DNA of 64,000 nt from Pyropia yezoensis (lineage: Eukaryota > Rhodophyta > Bangiophyceae > Bangiales > Bangiaceae): NCBI GenBank assembly GCA_009829735.1, contig CM020619.1, positions 2,796,590 to 2,860,589 on the forward strand, written 5' to 3'. How positions within the stretch are numbered: the first letter of the stretch is position 1; the number at the start of each line of letters is the position of its first letter. The notes under the pieces are model-generated. The model was given only the letters and a program-made list of their open reading frames with translations. It searched no databases and was not told the origin of the DNA. This document shows, piece after piece, positions 45,450-55,822 of this stretch. The translations under genes and the position numbers were made by a program.

Positions 45450-46652
45450 ATGGCGCTCATCACCGTCACACCCGCAGACGGCGCCCCTGCCGGCAACACG
45501 CTGCTCATCGCGGCCGTTCCCCCCGCACGCGGCGTCCCCCCCCCCCCCCCCCTTCTGCCCCTGCTGGGGTGGTGGCTGGGGCTGACGGCGGACCCAGCAC
45601 CCCCGCCCACCCCCTCCCCCCCCCTTCCTCCGTCTGCCTCTACCTACACCGGCCGCGTGCCCCCCCCTTCACCGCCCCCCGCCCCCCCGGACGGCCTGGC
45701 CTTTGCCCTCACCACCCCCTACCACGCCGTTGCCGTGTCGGCGGTGGCGGCGCCGGCGGGCCTCCCCGTCGCCGCCGACTGCCCGCCGCCGCCCGTGGCG
45801 GTGGTCCTGCTGCTGTGCCGTGGCGCCCTGGCCGGCGTCGCCGCGGCGTGGGCGGCGGCGTGCGCGCCGCCCGCACCGGGGGGGCGGGGCGGCGGAGGGG
45901 GGGGGGACGCGGACGGTGGCGGCAGCGGCGGCGGTGGCGACTGTGGCGGCGATGGCGACGGCGGTGGCGGTGGCGGTGGCGGCGGCGGTGGCCGCGGCGG
46001 CGAGGTTGGTGATGGGGGTGGGGGTGACGGGTGGGCGTCGCGGGTGGACTGTCGGCTGTTGCTGGTGGTGCCCCCCGTGGGCAACGCGGAACTGGCTGCC
46101 GCCCGTGGCTGGGCCGCCGCCGAGGGCTTTGAGGTCCTCTACCCGGTCAGCGGCGTCGGCGGCGTCGGCGGTGGTGGAGGCGGCGGCGGCGGCGGTGGAG
46201 GCGGCGGCGGCGGCGTCGGCGGCGGTGGCGCCGTTTGGGGGGGTGGGGAGGTGGGGGGGAGGCAGGGTGTCGACGCGGACGCCGGTTGGGGAGACGAGGG
46301 CCCCCACCGGCTGGTCGAGGCGCTCGCCTGCGCGTCGTGGCCCGTCGTCACGCGCTTGCCGTCGGCGCGGGGCGGGGCGGGGCGGGCGCGCCGCCGCTCC
46401 CGCCGCGGTAGGGTCGGCAGCGCTGGCGGTCGCAGGAGCAGCAGCAGCAGCAGCAGGAGCAGCGGCGTCAGCGACAGCGGCGCCTCCCGCGACGCCGCCG
46501 CGGCCGGCGGGCACCGCAGCTGCACCAGCAGCAGCAGCAGCGGGGAAGAGGAGCTAGCGGCGCTGCTCGCGGCGGTACCGTGGCTGCCGCCGCCACACGG
46601 CAGGGCGGGACACGCCGCGGGTGGGGCGGCGGTGAGCACCGCGGGCCCATGA
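45450..46652 (+). CDS. Probable p34/AAGAB-like adaptin-binding protein
   Basis: A 400-residue protein from an ATG in ideal context (CGCCATGG). The N-terminal part reads like a diverged small-GTPase-like fold: TLLIAAVPP in the P-loop position, ALTTPYHAVAVSAVA, then VAVVLLLCRGALAGVAAAWAA. Later, CRLLLVVPPVGN, AARGWAAAEGFEVLYPV and PHRLVEALACASWPVVTRL match in order the conserved parts of alpha/gamma-adaptin-binding protein p34 (AAGAB, yeast Irc6). That family has a tail after a W..E.GFEL element and an R(I/L)(V/I)(E/Q)AL motif, and acts as an assembly chaperone for AP1 and AP2 clathrin adaptors. Long Gly-rich inserts (about 140-190 and 240-270) split the fold, and Ser-rich repeats mark the C-terminus. 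The assignment is by motif order only. Confidence 0.45.
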   Translation: MALITVTPADGAPAGNTLLIAAVPPARGVPPPPPLLPLLGWWLGLTADPAPPPTPSPPLPPSASTYTGRVPPPSPPPAPPDGLAFALTTPYHAVAVSAVAAPAGLPVAADCPPPPVAVVLLLCRGALAGVAAAWAAACAPPAPGGRGGGGGGDADGGGSGGGGDCGGDGDGGGGGGGGGGGRGGEVGDGGGGDGWASRVDCRLLLVVPPVGNAELAAARGWAAAEGFEVLYPVSGVGGVGGGGGGGGGGGGGGGGVGGGGAVWGGGEVGGRQGVDADAGWGDEGPHRLVEALACASWPVVTRLPSARGGAGRARRRSRRGRVGSAGGRRSSSSSSRSSGVSDSGASRDAAAAGGHRSCTSSSSSGEEELAALLAAVPWLPPPHGRAGHAAGGAAVSTAGP

Positions 46653-47070
46653 CGTTTCGCGTCCCTCCTCCCTCCCGTTCCCCCTTCCCCCCCCCACCCC
46701 CCCTCCCCCCCCTCACCTCTCTTTTGGTTTGAGGCGGGATCTCCCACGGGGTGGACACCACGGCAGAGGCGGCCGCAGACCATTGTCGCGAGTTGGCAGA
46801 CGGGTAGGCAGACGAGCGGATAGGCAGACCGGTGTCGCTCAGACCGGTGTCGCTACTCCATTCACCCTCCCTACCTTATCCCCTTCCTTGAGGGATTAGG
46901 GAACCACACGAGAAAGAGAGACGCCCTGTGTCACCGCCCGCTATGTATATATAGCTTTGTATTGTTCATTCTGTCGAGGTCGCTTGGGAGCCAGAAAGAC
47001 CCTATAAGCCCCATAGTGAAGATGTTATGTAAAAGGTACAAGTAGCCCATCCTTCTGTTGCATGAGACTG
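46653..47070. other. Intergenic stretch and 3-prime flank of retroelement
   Basis: GC falls sharply after 46780. TATATATAG (46943-46952) and short direct repeats (AGACCGGTGTCGCT twice at about 46828-46852) are present. No gene is seen. I could not identify terminal repeats of the adjacent DIRS-type element here. Confidence 0.5.
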
Positions 47071-48170
47071 CTATTTACATACCGAACGACCCTTGCGGAC
47101 GGGGCCAGGGATGCCAGACCAGTCGGAGATGTACCGTCCGAAGAAGTCCCAGGCCGCGGCGGTCGGCAGGAAGCGCGCATCAATGTACCTGCGCGCGGTG
47201 ACCGCCGTCTGCGAGTGCTCCATGTACGCGGCAACCACAGCGAGGGGCACGCCGACAGCGTTGGCGGCCGTCGCGGCGCCAGTGCGCAGCAACTTTCCCG
47301 ACCAGCGGAGGCCAACGGGGGGAGAAGCGCCCAGCCAGCCAAGCACCAGCCGCAACCAGTGGGAGGTGACGCGGGGGCCAGGGCGGTCGCCCACCGCCGC
47401 AAAGATGGGCGCCAACGGGGACCCGCCGGCAGCGAGGTAGTGCCGGTGGAAGGCAAGCAGGAAGCGCAGCGGGGCGTCGGACCGGTAGCCATGGGGGTGC
47501 ACCGGAACGAGGAAGGCAGAGCGGGAGCGCGTGCGGCCCTCGCTCTTGTGAAACGCCTGCTGGACCCGGAGGCCGTGCGTCGTGAAGGTCATGTCGGCCG
47601 CCCGCATGGAGGCGGCCGCACCCGGCCTGTTAAACATCAGGAACGCAAGCACCAACCCGGCACACACCCGCCGCTGCTCGGTCGTCGGGTTTCTCGTCCC
47701 GAGGGCCAGCGCCTGCTGGATGACGTTCGCGGGCAGCGGGGCGGTGTACAGCGGCATGCCCCCCGCACGGGCGGCCGACAGGCGGAGGTAGTCCTTGCGG
47801 AGGCGGGTGATGATCGGGTGGGCGGTCGGGGGCGGGTATCCCGCCAGCTCGTGGACCGTGTCAACCTGGGAGAGATACGACCCCATCGAGTCGGGCGACA
47901 CCGTGCCGCCCGTGTGCAGCCAGCCGACGTAGCCAGCCACCGTCGTGTAGTGGGCGGGCAAGGACCGCAGCCCGGCACCAGTGCAGTAGGACTGGAAGCG
48001 CTCCCACGCCGTCATGTAGTTGCGTTTGGTGTTCAGCGTGTAGGCAGCGGTCAGGAGCGCGCGGGCCCGCTGGGCGCCTTCGTGGGCACCCAGATGGCGG
48101 CCCGCGTGCTTGGCGATCAGGCGCTCAAAGCGCAACGGGGCGGGGGCAGGGGGGGCCGCGCCTCGAACCG
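47071..48170 (-). CDS. Tyrosine recombinase of DIRS-type element
   Basis: The frame is open from 48666, but protein-like sequence starts near 48170 (LRFERLIAKHAGRHLGAHE). The N-terminal SAM-like part includes LNTKRNYMTAWERFQSYC. The catalytic region includes LLRTGAATAANAVGVPL and AAYMEHSQTAVTARRYIDARF, giving the Arg, His-x-x-Arg-like and Tyr positions expected of the family. It would integrate the circular cDNA, replacing the DDE integrase of LTR elements. It overlaps the end of the RNase H frame in another phase, as in known DIRS elements. The frame has no internal stop, and TAG ends it at 47071-47073. Confidence 0.75.
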
Positions 48171-50160
48171 GAAGACGTCCACGCCCCAGGCCGGCTTTGG
48201 CGCCGAGGAGTGGCGGCTGCTGAGGAAGGAGCGGCCCCCCATTGGCGGTATTCTCAGCTTCCGGGTGCACCTCTCGACCGCCCGCCAGTACCAAGGCTGC
48301 GCCGTCCAGTGCGGCGCCACGAGGGTGAGCGCCCAGCGCGAGCGCAGCACCTTGTCGATCACCACCGGCATCAAGTGAAGCGGCGGGTTGGCTCAGCCGT
48401 TCTCCGTGCACCAGTCGTGCGCGAGCGCTTTCACGCCCTCGCACCCCGGCGCCCAGTCCTTGGAGTAGAAACACCCGCAGCGGGCGTTCAGCTCCGTCGC
48501 AAACCAGTGCACCGTGTGGGGTTCGAACCGCGCCTCCAGCTCCAGGAAGGTGTCCAGCGGCAGGGACCAATCCGTGGAGTCGCCCTCGCGGCTCAGACGG
48601 TCCGCGTACGCGTTGACCGCGCTGGGGAGGTGCTCTGCGCGAATGTGGAGGCCCCACACGTCGCACAGGGAGTGCCGGTTGTGGAGCTCCGCCATGGTCG
48701 CCGGGGACCGCGATGCCATGGAGTTGACCGCGCCGACGGTCACGGTCGAATCGGACTTTAGCAGCAACCAGGTGTCTCGGCGGGACAGGAACCGCCGAAA
48801 GCTCTGGAGCCCCAGCCGAACCGTCACCAGCTCCAGCAGGTAGATGTGAGCGCCACGACGCGCCGGTTGTGGAATCCCCGTGCGGGCAGCGTGTTGTCCA
48901 GCACCGCTCCCCATCCGCTCAAGCTTGCATCTGTGTGCATGACGTGGGCGGGTGCGGGAGGCCAGAGGGCGCGGCCCGGCCCTGGATGGGTGGTGAGCGC
49001 TGCCCACCAGTGCAGGTCCCGCATCCCTCGGTGGTCGAGGCGAACGTTGCCTGACCGGCCGTTGCCGAGAGAGGAGTACAGCGCCCGTAAGTGGTACCGC
49101 GCCGAGAGCACCGACAGGGAGGAAGAGACCGCCAGGCCGCAAAAGCTGCGCAGCGCGCGCGCCTTGATCCACCGGCGGAGGTGACTGGCCCGGCCCAATA
49201 ACTGGCCGGCCGCGCGCATAATCTTCTCTGCTCGGTTGGGCTTCAGGACGAACAGACCCCGCGCCGTGTCCACCACGTGCCCGAGGAGGGGAAGCGTGAC
49301 TGGACCATGCCACACCACTTTGCGTGGGTTTAGGCTGAGGCCCAAGTCGGCCAACAGGGTCCTGACCATGTCCCCGCCCGCGATCGCGTCCTCGCGCGTC
49401 GCCGGTTGGCCTGGCGCTGACGGTGGGGCCCCGCCAAAGTCGTCCACGTAGGCGACGATGCGGAAGCCCAGCCGCCGGAGCTCGGCCACCACCGGCCGGC
49501 ACACCTTGGTCCAGTAATAAGGGGCCAGCCGCAGGCCGAACGGCATCACGACGGGCTCGAACACCCGCCCCAACGCCGTGAAAAACAGGAACTTGCGGTC
49601 CGCCGGGCGGATCTCCAGGTGGAAAAAGGCGTCCGAGATGTCCCAGGAAAGCAACGCGTCGCCCGGCCGCAGCTGCGGCGCTAGGTCGAAAAGCGACTCG
49701 TATTTGAAGCGTCGGTCGGCCAAGTACGCGTTGGGCAGGCGGTAGTCGATAACCATCCGCTGCTTGCCCGCCGAGGTTACGACGAACGCGCCCACGATGC
49801 AGTGGGCCTGGGCCGCCTCCTCCGCCGTCAGCTCGCGGTAAAAGCCGCACCTCAGCCCGCGCGCGATCTCCTTCTTCAGGTAGTCTTTGTCCGCGGGCGC
49901 CGTCGAGTACCTCCTGGACCTCGAGCGGGGAGGGGTGCTCGTCCATGGGAGGTAGATGCCCTGGGTCAAGATATCCAGGACCCTGGAGCTTGCCCCTTTA
50001 CGCCGCCAGCCCTCCAACCGGCGGCGTACACGCACCGAAGGCGGGACCCCGGGGTCTGGGTCCGCCTGGGCGCTTGCGCCCGTCGGCGCCGGGGTGCCCA
50101 CCCCCGACGCCGTGGCCGGAAAATCCAGCCTAGACGTCTGCAGCCCCGGCGTCACCGCCG
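48117..50160 (-). pseudogene. Reverse transcriptase-RNase H of DIRS-type element
   Basis: RT motifs run in one frame (to 48824): RMVIDYRLPNAYL, LLSWDISDAFFHLEI, PVVMPFGLRLAPYYWTKV and AYVDDFGGA (catalytic YVDD at 49439-49450). RNase H begins with VMHTDASLSGWGAVLD (about 48930). Near 48850 the homology changes to another frame (HIYLLELVTVRLGLQSF, then LLKSDSTVTVGAVNS and AVNAYADRLSR), showing a one-base indel. A TGA at 48393-48395 interrupts before the C-terminal segment TLVAPHWTAQPWYWRAV, which continues in the same frame to 48117. The RT frame overlaps the end of Gag in a different phase near 50150, which may be a natural frameshift site. Confidence 0.8.
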
Positions 50161-51218
50161 CCGCCGCCGCCACGAGGGCCGCGCTTGCGCCCCCCACCTT
50201 GACCTCCGCCACCACCTCCGCCACCGCCGCCGCCCCCATCGCGGCCGCCACCTCCGCCGCCGCCGCCCGCCTTGTCGGCCTGGGGCTTGGGCTTTGGCTT
50301 GGGCTTTGGCTTGGGCTTGGCGGCCGCGGCTGTGTCGCTGCCCCCGGCTTGGTAGGCCGCAACCTTTGCCGCGTTCTTGAGGCGGTAGGTATCCCGCTGT
50401 GCGCGGAACTTGCGCATGGCCGTGCCGCGGTGCTGGTTGGTGGGGAGGAGGTCTGCTCACTCGTACCCCCTCGCCAGCAACCGGTCCGTCTGCTTCGTCT
50501 CGAGGTAGTCAAACCTCTTGACGGCCATGCGGTGGATGCGCCGCAGGTAGATGACGTACCCGCCGAGGCTCTCCTCGAGCTCGGCCGCCGTGTACCCGGT
50601 GTGGTCGTGGTAGGCGTCGGTGGCGGAGTTGATGGCCTCTTGAAGCCAGTAGCACACCTGGTAGAGGAAGGTTGCCTCCATCCTGTCGCGCACGTTGTCG
50701 GCAAACGCGGTCCGGAACTCCACCTCGTTCGGCTCGAAGGGGACGGGCAGCCCGCCGGGGCAGGCAGCTCGATGGGAAAGCTCAAAATTCTGGAGGTAGA
50801 CGCCCGGCTGGCAGACCGTGAGGTCGTCGATGCTGCCAAAGGCCGAGCCGACGAGGTCTGGGTCGTCCTCGGTCGAGGAAGGGGGCGGCGAGGGGCGACC
50901 ACCCTCACCGCGCCCGGCGCCGGAAGAGGGAGGGGAAGGGACCGACCCACCCCCGTCGCCGCCACCACCGCCATCGCCATTCCCACCGCCGGCTGTGCCG
51001 CCGGCTGACTGGCGCAGGTCGCTCCTGCCCGATCCACCGGCGGAGAGGGAGAGAACGGGACCTTTGCCCTTCGCAGGCGCCTTGACCGCCTCGGTGTCTG
51101 CATCGACCACCGCCTGGAGGGCGGCCTTGGCCGCTTGCGCGGCCGTCAACTAGGCCTGCAGGTCCTTGATGGCCTAGGCCTGAGCGGACGCGGTAGCTGC
51201 GTCCTCGGCGGAGCCCAT
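50130..51218 (-). pseudogene. Gag-like ORF with three internal stops
   Basis: From an ATG at 51216-51218 one frame runs to a TAG at 50130-50132. It is interrupted by TAG at 51174-51176, TAG at 51150-51152 and TGA at 50457-50459, with no frameshift. The first two sit inside an Ala/Gln-rich helix (the segment after the second reads LTAAQAAKAALQAVVDAD). The third separates RRIHRMAVKRFDYLETKQTD from MRKFRAQRDTYRLKNAAKVA. The middle has a conserved-looking block (EFRTAFADNVRDRMEATFLY, then YVIYLRRIHRM). The C-terminus is a KPKPKP run and Gly/Arg-rich, suiting nucleic-acid binding. Each internal stop is one C-to-T step from CAG or CGA. It corresponds in position to DIRS ORF1. Confidence 0.65.
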
Positions 51219-52061
51219 CACCGAGGAAGACCCCGGTGAGAGAATGCGTCGTGACCACAGGCGCACGGCCTGGGACAGCCCCTACTCGCGCGGCGGGCGT
51301 GCCTGCGCGCGAGAAGGGGCAGACGTGCAGGGCCAGTCGGCGTGCCGCGCCGCAGAGCTCCGCCGGCCAAACAAAGCCGCGCCCCCTCCCCGTGCGCCCG
51401 GCACCGCAGAGCCACCCCACGCAACACGAGCCGGGCGCGTGGCCCGCTCGGGGTGGCCCGCCAGTCGTCGCCAGGTGCAGGCGACAGTCAGGCCCCAGGC
51501 GAAGACACGCAGGCGCAGCACAACTCAGGCACGCTGCCAGCCGCAGGCGGCCAGGCGGTCAGCTGTGTCGGGCGGCGAGGGGAGGGGGCAACAAGTAGAG
51601 CAGTTACTAGCATGTTGTAGGCAAAATTAAGCAACAGCGGCCAACACATCTCCGACCTCCGCCCGTTGCGTGTCTGCTGCGGCTGGCGCACGACCACACT
51701 CCTCTCCAGCCGCGGCGAGCTATTTCCTGGCCTACCTCGCCTTCTGCCCTCCGTCACAACCCGCAACTGATTTTCACGGGCGTTGCGGTTGTGCATACTG
51801 CTCGCGCGTCTGGATGGTGTCGCTGGTCCTGATTTGTCCTTGGGTGCGTTGGCGGGGAGGCGTGCAGCGGGGAGGTGAGTGGATTCCATGCAACGGCCGT
51901 ATCGCGGAGCGGGAGGTGGGTCGCCTCCCCATGGGCTGCAGCTTTCCGCTGTTCCGTGTGGCTAACGGCTTCCGTTTGTCCACGCGCATCTGCCTCTCCT
52001 CATTTCCTTTGTATCACGCTGCACTTGCGGCGTCGTCCTGGCCGAAGAACTTGCACTTTCC
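51219..52061. other. Flank between retroelement and NTPase relic
   Basis: No supported gene is visible. It may contain the 5-prime terminal region of the DIRS-type element. Small frames on both strands lack motifs. Confidence 0.45.
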
Positions 52062-54314
52062 ATGGCGGGCTTCGTGACTGTACCCGCAGTCCTTTCCGGC
52101 AATATACAAGCTATGTCCGAGACAGCGCGCAGCTCGAGACTGCGCCCATCTGTACTGACTGGCTTTGACATGCTCCACGCATTGCAAGGCCGTTGCGTCC
52201 GGACGGCTGGTGAGGTGTGTCTTGGTCCCGTCGCTGATGCGGGTCCAGGCGCTGTCTTATTGTGTGCCGGTGACGGACCGAGTGGGTTGTTTGACCCTCC
52301 CGACGGTGCACCATCAGCTCCTGACGCGACCCCGGCTTCGGGTGCTGCACCTGCGGATGGCTCTGGCGACGGTCTCGTGAGTCCGAGCCAACGTGCTAGT
52401 CCAAGATTGTCACAGCCCCCTGTCTCTCATCCACCAGCACAAGCTGCGGCTGAGCCCAAGATCTCAGGGCCGGACGACCTGGTGACGCTGGAGCGAGATG
52501 TGGCCAGTAAGAGTCGTGTCTGAGAGCGATTCTCCAGGCTGGCTGCACAGCTGACGGACCCAGATGCTATCACTGCGACCCTTGCGGAGTCCCAGATCTG
52601 GCGTGCGGATGCTCATGAAGCGGAGGAGCGGGTACGGCAGGCGAAGGAAGTGGGCCCTGTGCGCCGCACGCTGAGAAAGGGCAAGTACCTGCGGGATCCG
52701 GACGTCAAGTAGGAGCGACCCCCGCCAAACTTTGACCGCATCCTTGCGCCGCACCCGGCGCGGACTGCAGTTGACGTGGGAGACATGTTGAGGAGCCTTT
52801 GGGGCGAGACCATTGACTACGTCTTGAGTGCCCTGGCCCAGGACGGGGGGGACATCATTGTGCCCGTGCGGCTTCCTCTGCTCTTCCTCATGTCATCTTT
52901 TGGCCGCGGCAAGGCGCTTATCTTTCGTGAAGCTTCCCGGTACCTGTACGCAGACGCCAAGGAGAGCGCCTTTCGCACGAGTCGCCCCGTGAAGGGCCGT
53001 GGCGTTGTCGCGCTTGGCGTCAGCTTCAACGATCTCTTTCGCATCCGGGATGTGGATGAGATGGGGCTGGTCAGTCGCACGTAGGAGGCGAGCTTCAACT
53101 AATTCATGCTTCTGCTCGTGCGCCTTCTCTTCAACGAGTTGGCCGACCTGACGATGGACACGGCTGGGCAGATTTACCGCTTCATCCACCTGTTCTACGA
53201 TGACTACAAAGACAAGAAGTTCAACTACAAGGACGTTTTGACGCAAGCGAGGGGGCTCGTGGAAAGCTGGGCTGGTCGCGGCACGAGGCGGGATGTGGTA
53301 GTACTGCTCGTGGACGAGATCGGCAAGCTGCGCACTGGCACAGCCGAGCTCACGTGCAACCGCCTGGGCATGGACGTTCCGTATCTGATCCGGTAGAGGT
53401 CCTGTTCGCTGGCGGATGCGAGCTCGGGCTTGGGGTTGGCAATCATGAGAGCAATGGAGTCGTCGTTGATGCTGGCGCAGCGCTCGGTGTCTGGCCGAGA
53501 CGCGGAGCCTCTGGACTACATTCCCGCCGGTGACCGAGTGCTTCAGCACAACCGGCTATTGGACGCAATGCGTCTTGGCACAATTGATGGTGGTGTGGTC
53601 CTTCCATCCACTACCATCAACACCGACTGGTCGGTGCAGCTCAATCTAGACTCTCTCGTGGCGCGCCTGCGGATCCGCGATGCAGCTGAAGTCTTCGTTC
53701 AGCTTGGTGGCGGAGTTTGGCGGGCGATCGAGCTCCTAGCCAATTTGCTGCGGAAGGATCCACGCCAACCTCTGTTGAGTATCCTGTTCAAGGTGGAGGG
53801 GATGCTGGTGACGGACTCCGCCAGCGTCTTCCTCGGGTTCCAGTCATTTCGGGGCGAGGTGAACGTGCTCCTGCGCGATCACGTGCTCGCGGCTACAGTC
53901 CTGCCCGACAAGGTCTCTGAGGAGGCCTTTGTACTTCCTGGCGTCGCTCATGGACCACACGACGCCTCCGCCGCGGCAGCCGCAGACGACTCGGCCAGTA
54001 ACGACTATGAAGATGCGGCCGACTTCGCACCTGCGGGCACAAACGATCTGGCTGGCGCTGTGGACGACGCCCACAAGCGCGCGAAGCACGCGAAGGTGAA
54101 ACGTCATGTGCTAGCAGCACATGTGTGGGAGAGCGCTTTGACATGTAGAGTGACCGACCTGACGTGGGACCACGCTGTTGCTCTCGGACTCATCACAGCA
54201 AATCGAAGTTTGTTCCTCACACCCGACATGATCCCTTTGACCCTCATCGTCGGGAAAACGTACCACACGTACTGCGGCTTACTGGGGCGTGCTGGGGCTC
54301 CGATCGTGTGCTGA
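52062..54314 (+). pseudogene. Crinkler/RHS-type P-loop NTPase with five in-frame stops
   Basis: A single plus frame, from an ATG in good context (TTCCATGGCG) to a TGA at 54312-54314, keeps its register for 2.25 kb. It is interrupted by TGA 52521-52523, TAG 52710-52712, TAG 53082-53084, TAA 53100-53102 and TAG 53394-53396. A Pro-rich head is followed by a helical segment and a degenerate Walker A region (LMSSFGRGKALIF). Next come a beta strand (GRGVVALGVSFNDLF), a Walker B (RDVVVLLVDEIGKL) and MESSLMLAQRSVSGRDAEPLDY, which resembles the sensor-region element of Crinkler/RHS-type effector NTPases. The family occurs in oomycetes, fungi, algae and trypanosomes and is thought to derive from transposons. 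The Walker A lacks the usual GKS/GKT. As sequenced under the standard code it is broken. Family assignment is by motif order. Confidence 0.5.
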
Positions 54315-54841
54315 GCTCCCCCATCAGCACGGGCGTGGTGCTGGCGTGCTTAAATTGCGGGCGAATGCGCGCCGAGTCCATCGGAAGGTGGGCTACTACT
54401 CTCCGGGCTCTCAGATCCTGGCCGAGACCAGTCTGTTGGCAGTCAAAGAGCGGGCTACAAGTGGTGCACACAGCAGGAATTTGAGTGCCAGAGGAGAAAT
54501 CACCGCTACGCCTGATCCGTCTGTCACACTTCGCAGCACACACGTGAGCTGTGCCGATCCAGAGCCTTCCCTCCGTGCACTACGTAGATTTGCCTGTCGC
54601 CGACAGAAGGACTTGTCACGCGTCGACGACGCGATCCGCTGTGAACCAGCTCGGGAGGGTGGTCTTGGCCTACGGGGCATCCTTCGCTCATTGCGTGGTG
54701 CCTTTCCCCTCTCGCGGTCCCGAAACCCCCGAAACCCCCCTCTCCTACTCGCAGCCCCGCCCCCCGGCGCGGCGCTCTGGAAAATCCCAGGCACGAGGGC
54801 CCGTCACCCGCACGGGGCCCACCCCGACCACCCCTTGCATG

Positions 54842-55104
54842 CCAGCAACCATTTCCCTATTCCTGGCGGGGGCAGCCGCCACCACCCCGCGCTTGCCGCC
54901 GGCCGTGACCCCCCTGCTGGCCACGGCGGCCGCCACGACCACCACCGTCTTTTCGTCGCCGGCGGTGAGCTCCCCGCTGGCCGCGGCGGCGGCCAAGGCC
55001 AGCACGATCTTTTGAGCACCGGCGGTATCCCCCGTGCTGGTGGGGACGGCCGCCACCTCAACCACGTACCAGCTACCGGCTGTCACCTTCCTGCTGGAGG
55101 CACC
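54842..55104. repeat. Degenerate 57-60-bp tandem repeat, about four and a half units
   Basis: Units begin CCAGCAACC (54842), CCGGCCGTG (54900), CCGGCGGTG (54960), CCGGCGGTA and CCGGCTGTC. Each has a CTGGCC- or CTGGTG-type centre followed by GGCGGCCGCCACC-like sequence. Lengths are multiples of three, and the minus frame is open across them (54745-55170, Val/Ala-rich). No start codon or family supports coding. Confidence 0.65.
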
Positions 55105-55699
55105 GTGCGCACCGTCAGCCGCCGTATGCGCTCGCGTGGCAACTATCAGCTCGTCTGAACCTGTGTACACAGAGCTCAGCTGTCAACGGTGTCCCACACA
55201 GGCGGCTGCGCAGCACGTGATTCGCTAGCTGACGCGATTGGATACGCGACGATACGCTGTGCGCCACGCAGATCTCCCCAAAATCTGGCACCTTCTGCGG
55301 CAACCTCAGAAAGCAGGATTCTTGGTGCGGTCTGCCTCACCACGCGCCACGCCGACCGGGCCCTGTACTGGCCCGTTACTCAGTGTTGCAGCCCGGATTT
55401 GCCCACGTACCGGGCCACCAGGCGGGCCACCAGGCGGGCCCCGCGCCGGTACAGGATGATGCACCCTTCCAAGGGGGTGCCGTGGTCCACCCGCTGGTAG
55501 ACCCTGGGTGCTGTCCGCGACACTGGGCGCCGCCCGTGACAGCTCTCGCCGGCCTGCGTGCAGTACTGCCTTGTGCTGGCTCGCGAGCCACCTCTTCTTG
55601 GCCCGCCCCACCGCGCCATCTCCCCTCGTCCTCCCTCCCCCACTCCCCCTCACAACGACCCCCCCCCTCACGCCCCCGCTGCCGACCACTGCCCTCCCC

Positions 55700-55700
<1 letters not shown>

Positions 55701-55733
<33 letters not shown>
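55701..55733. repeat. C33 homopolymer
   Basis: Thirty-three uninterrupted C residues, the longest homopolymer I noted in the window. It lies about 90 bp before the start of the small membrane-protein candidate. Confidence 0.9.
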
Positions 55734-55736
<3 letters not shown>

Positions 55737-55822
55737 TTTTTTCCTTCCCTCTCTCCCGCCGCCGCGCCCTCCCGTACCGCCTTGCCGCGTTTGCGTGGCC
55801 GTTCGCACGCCGCGTTGCAGGC

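Larger units (their letters stand above)
47071..51218 (-). mobile_element. Decayed DIRS-type (tyrosine-recombinase) retrotransposon
   Basis: In minus-strand order there are a Gag-like ORF, a reverse transcriptase with RNase H, and an overlapping tyrosine recombinase. This is the DIRS/Ngaro/PAT order, and no integrase or aspartic protease is seen. The RT active site reads YVDD. The copy carries three internal stops in Gag, a frame change inside RNase H and one stop after it, so it is not functional as sequenced. Boundaries are coding limits only; I could not find the expected inverted or split direct repeats. Confidence 0.8.
54315..55822. other. Region with degenerate minisatellite and poly-C
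   Basis: No supported gene is visible. It contains the 57-60-bp repeats at 54842-55104, a triple GGCGGGCCACCA-type repeat (about 55415-55445) and a C33 run at 55701-55733. Confidence 0.5.

Noticed and set aside
48520-48545. GGTTCGAACC T-loop-like sequence
   Set aside because: It lies inside the RNase H coding part of the DIRS element and has no tRNA fold around it.
47071-48666. N-terminal third of the tyrosine recombinase open frame as real protein
   Set aside because: Residues before about 178 are the shadow of the RNase H frame; recombinase-like sequence starts near 48170.
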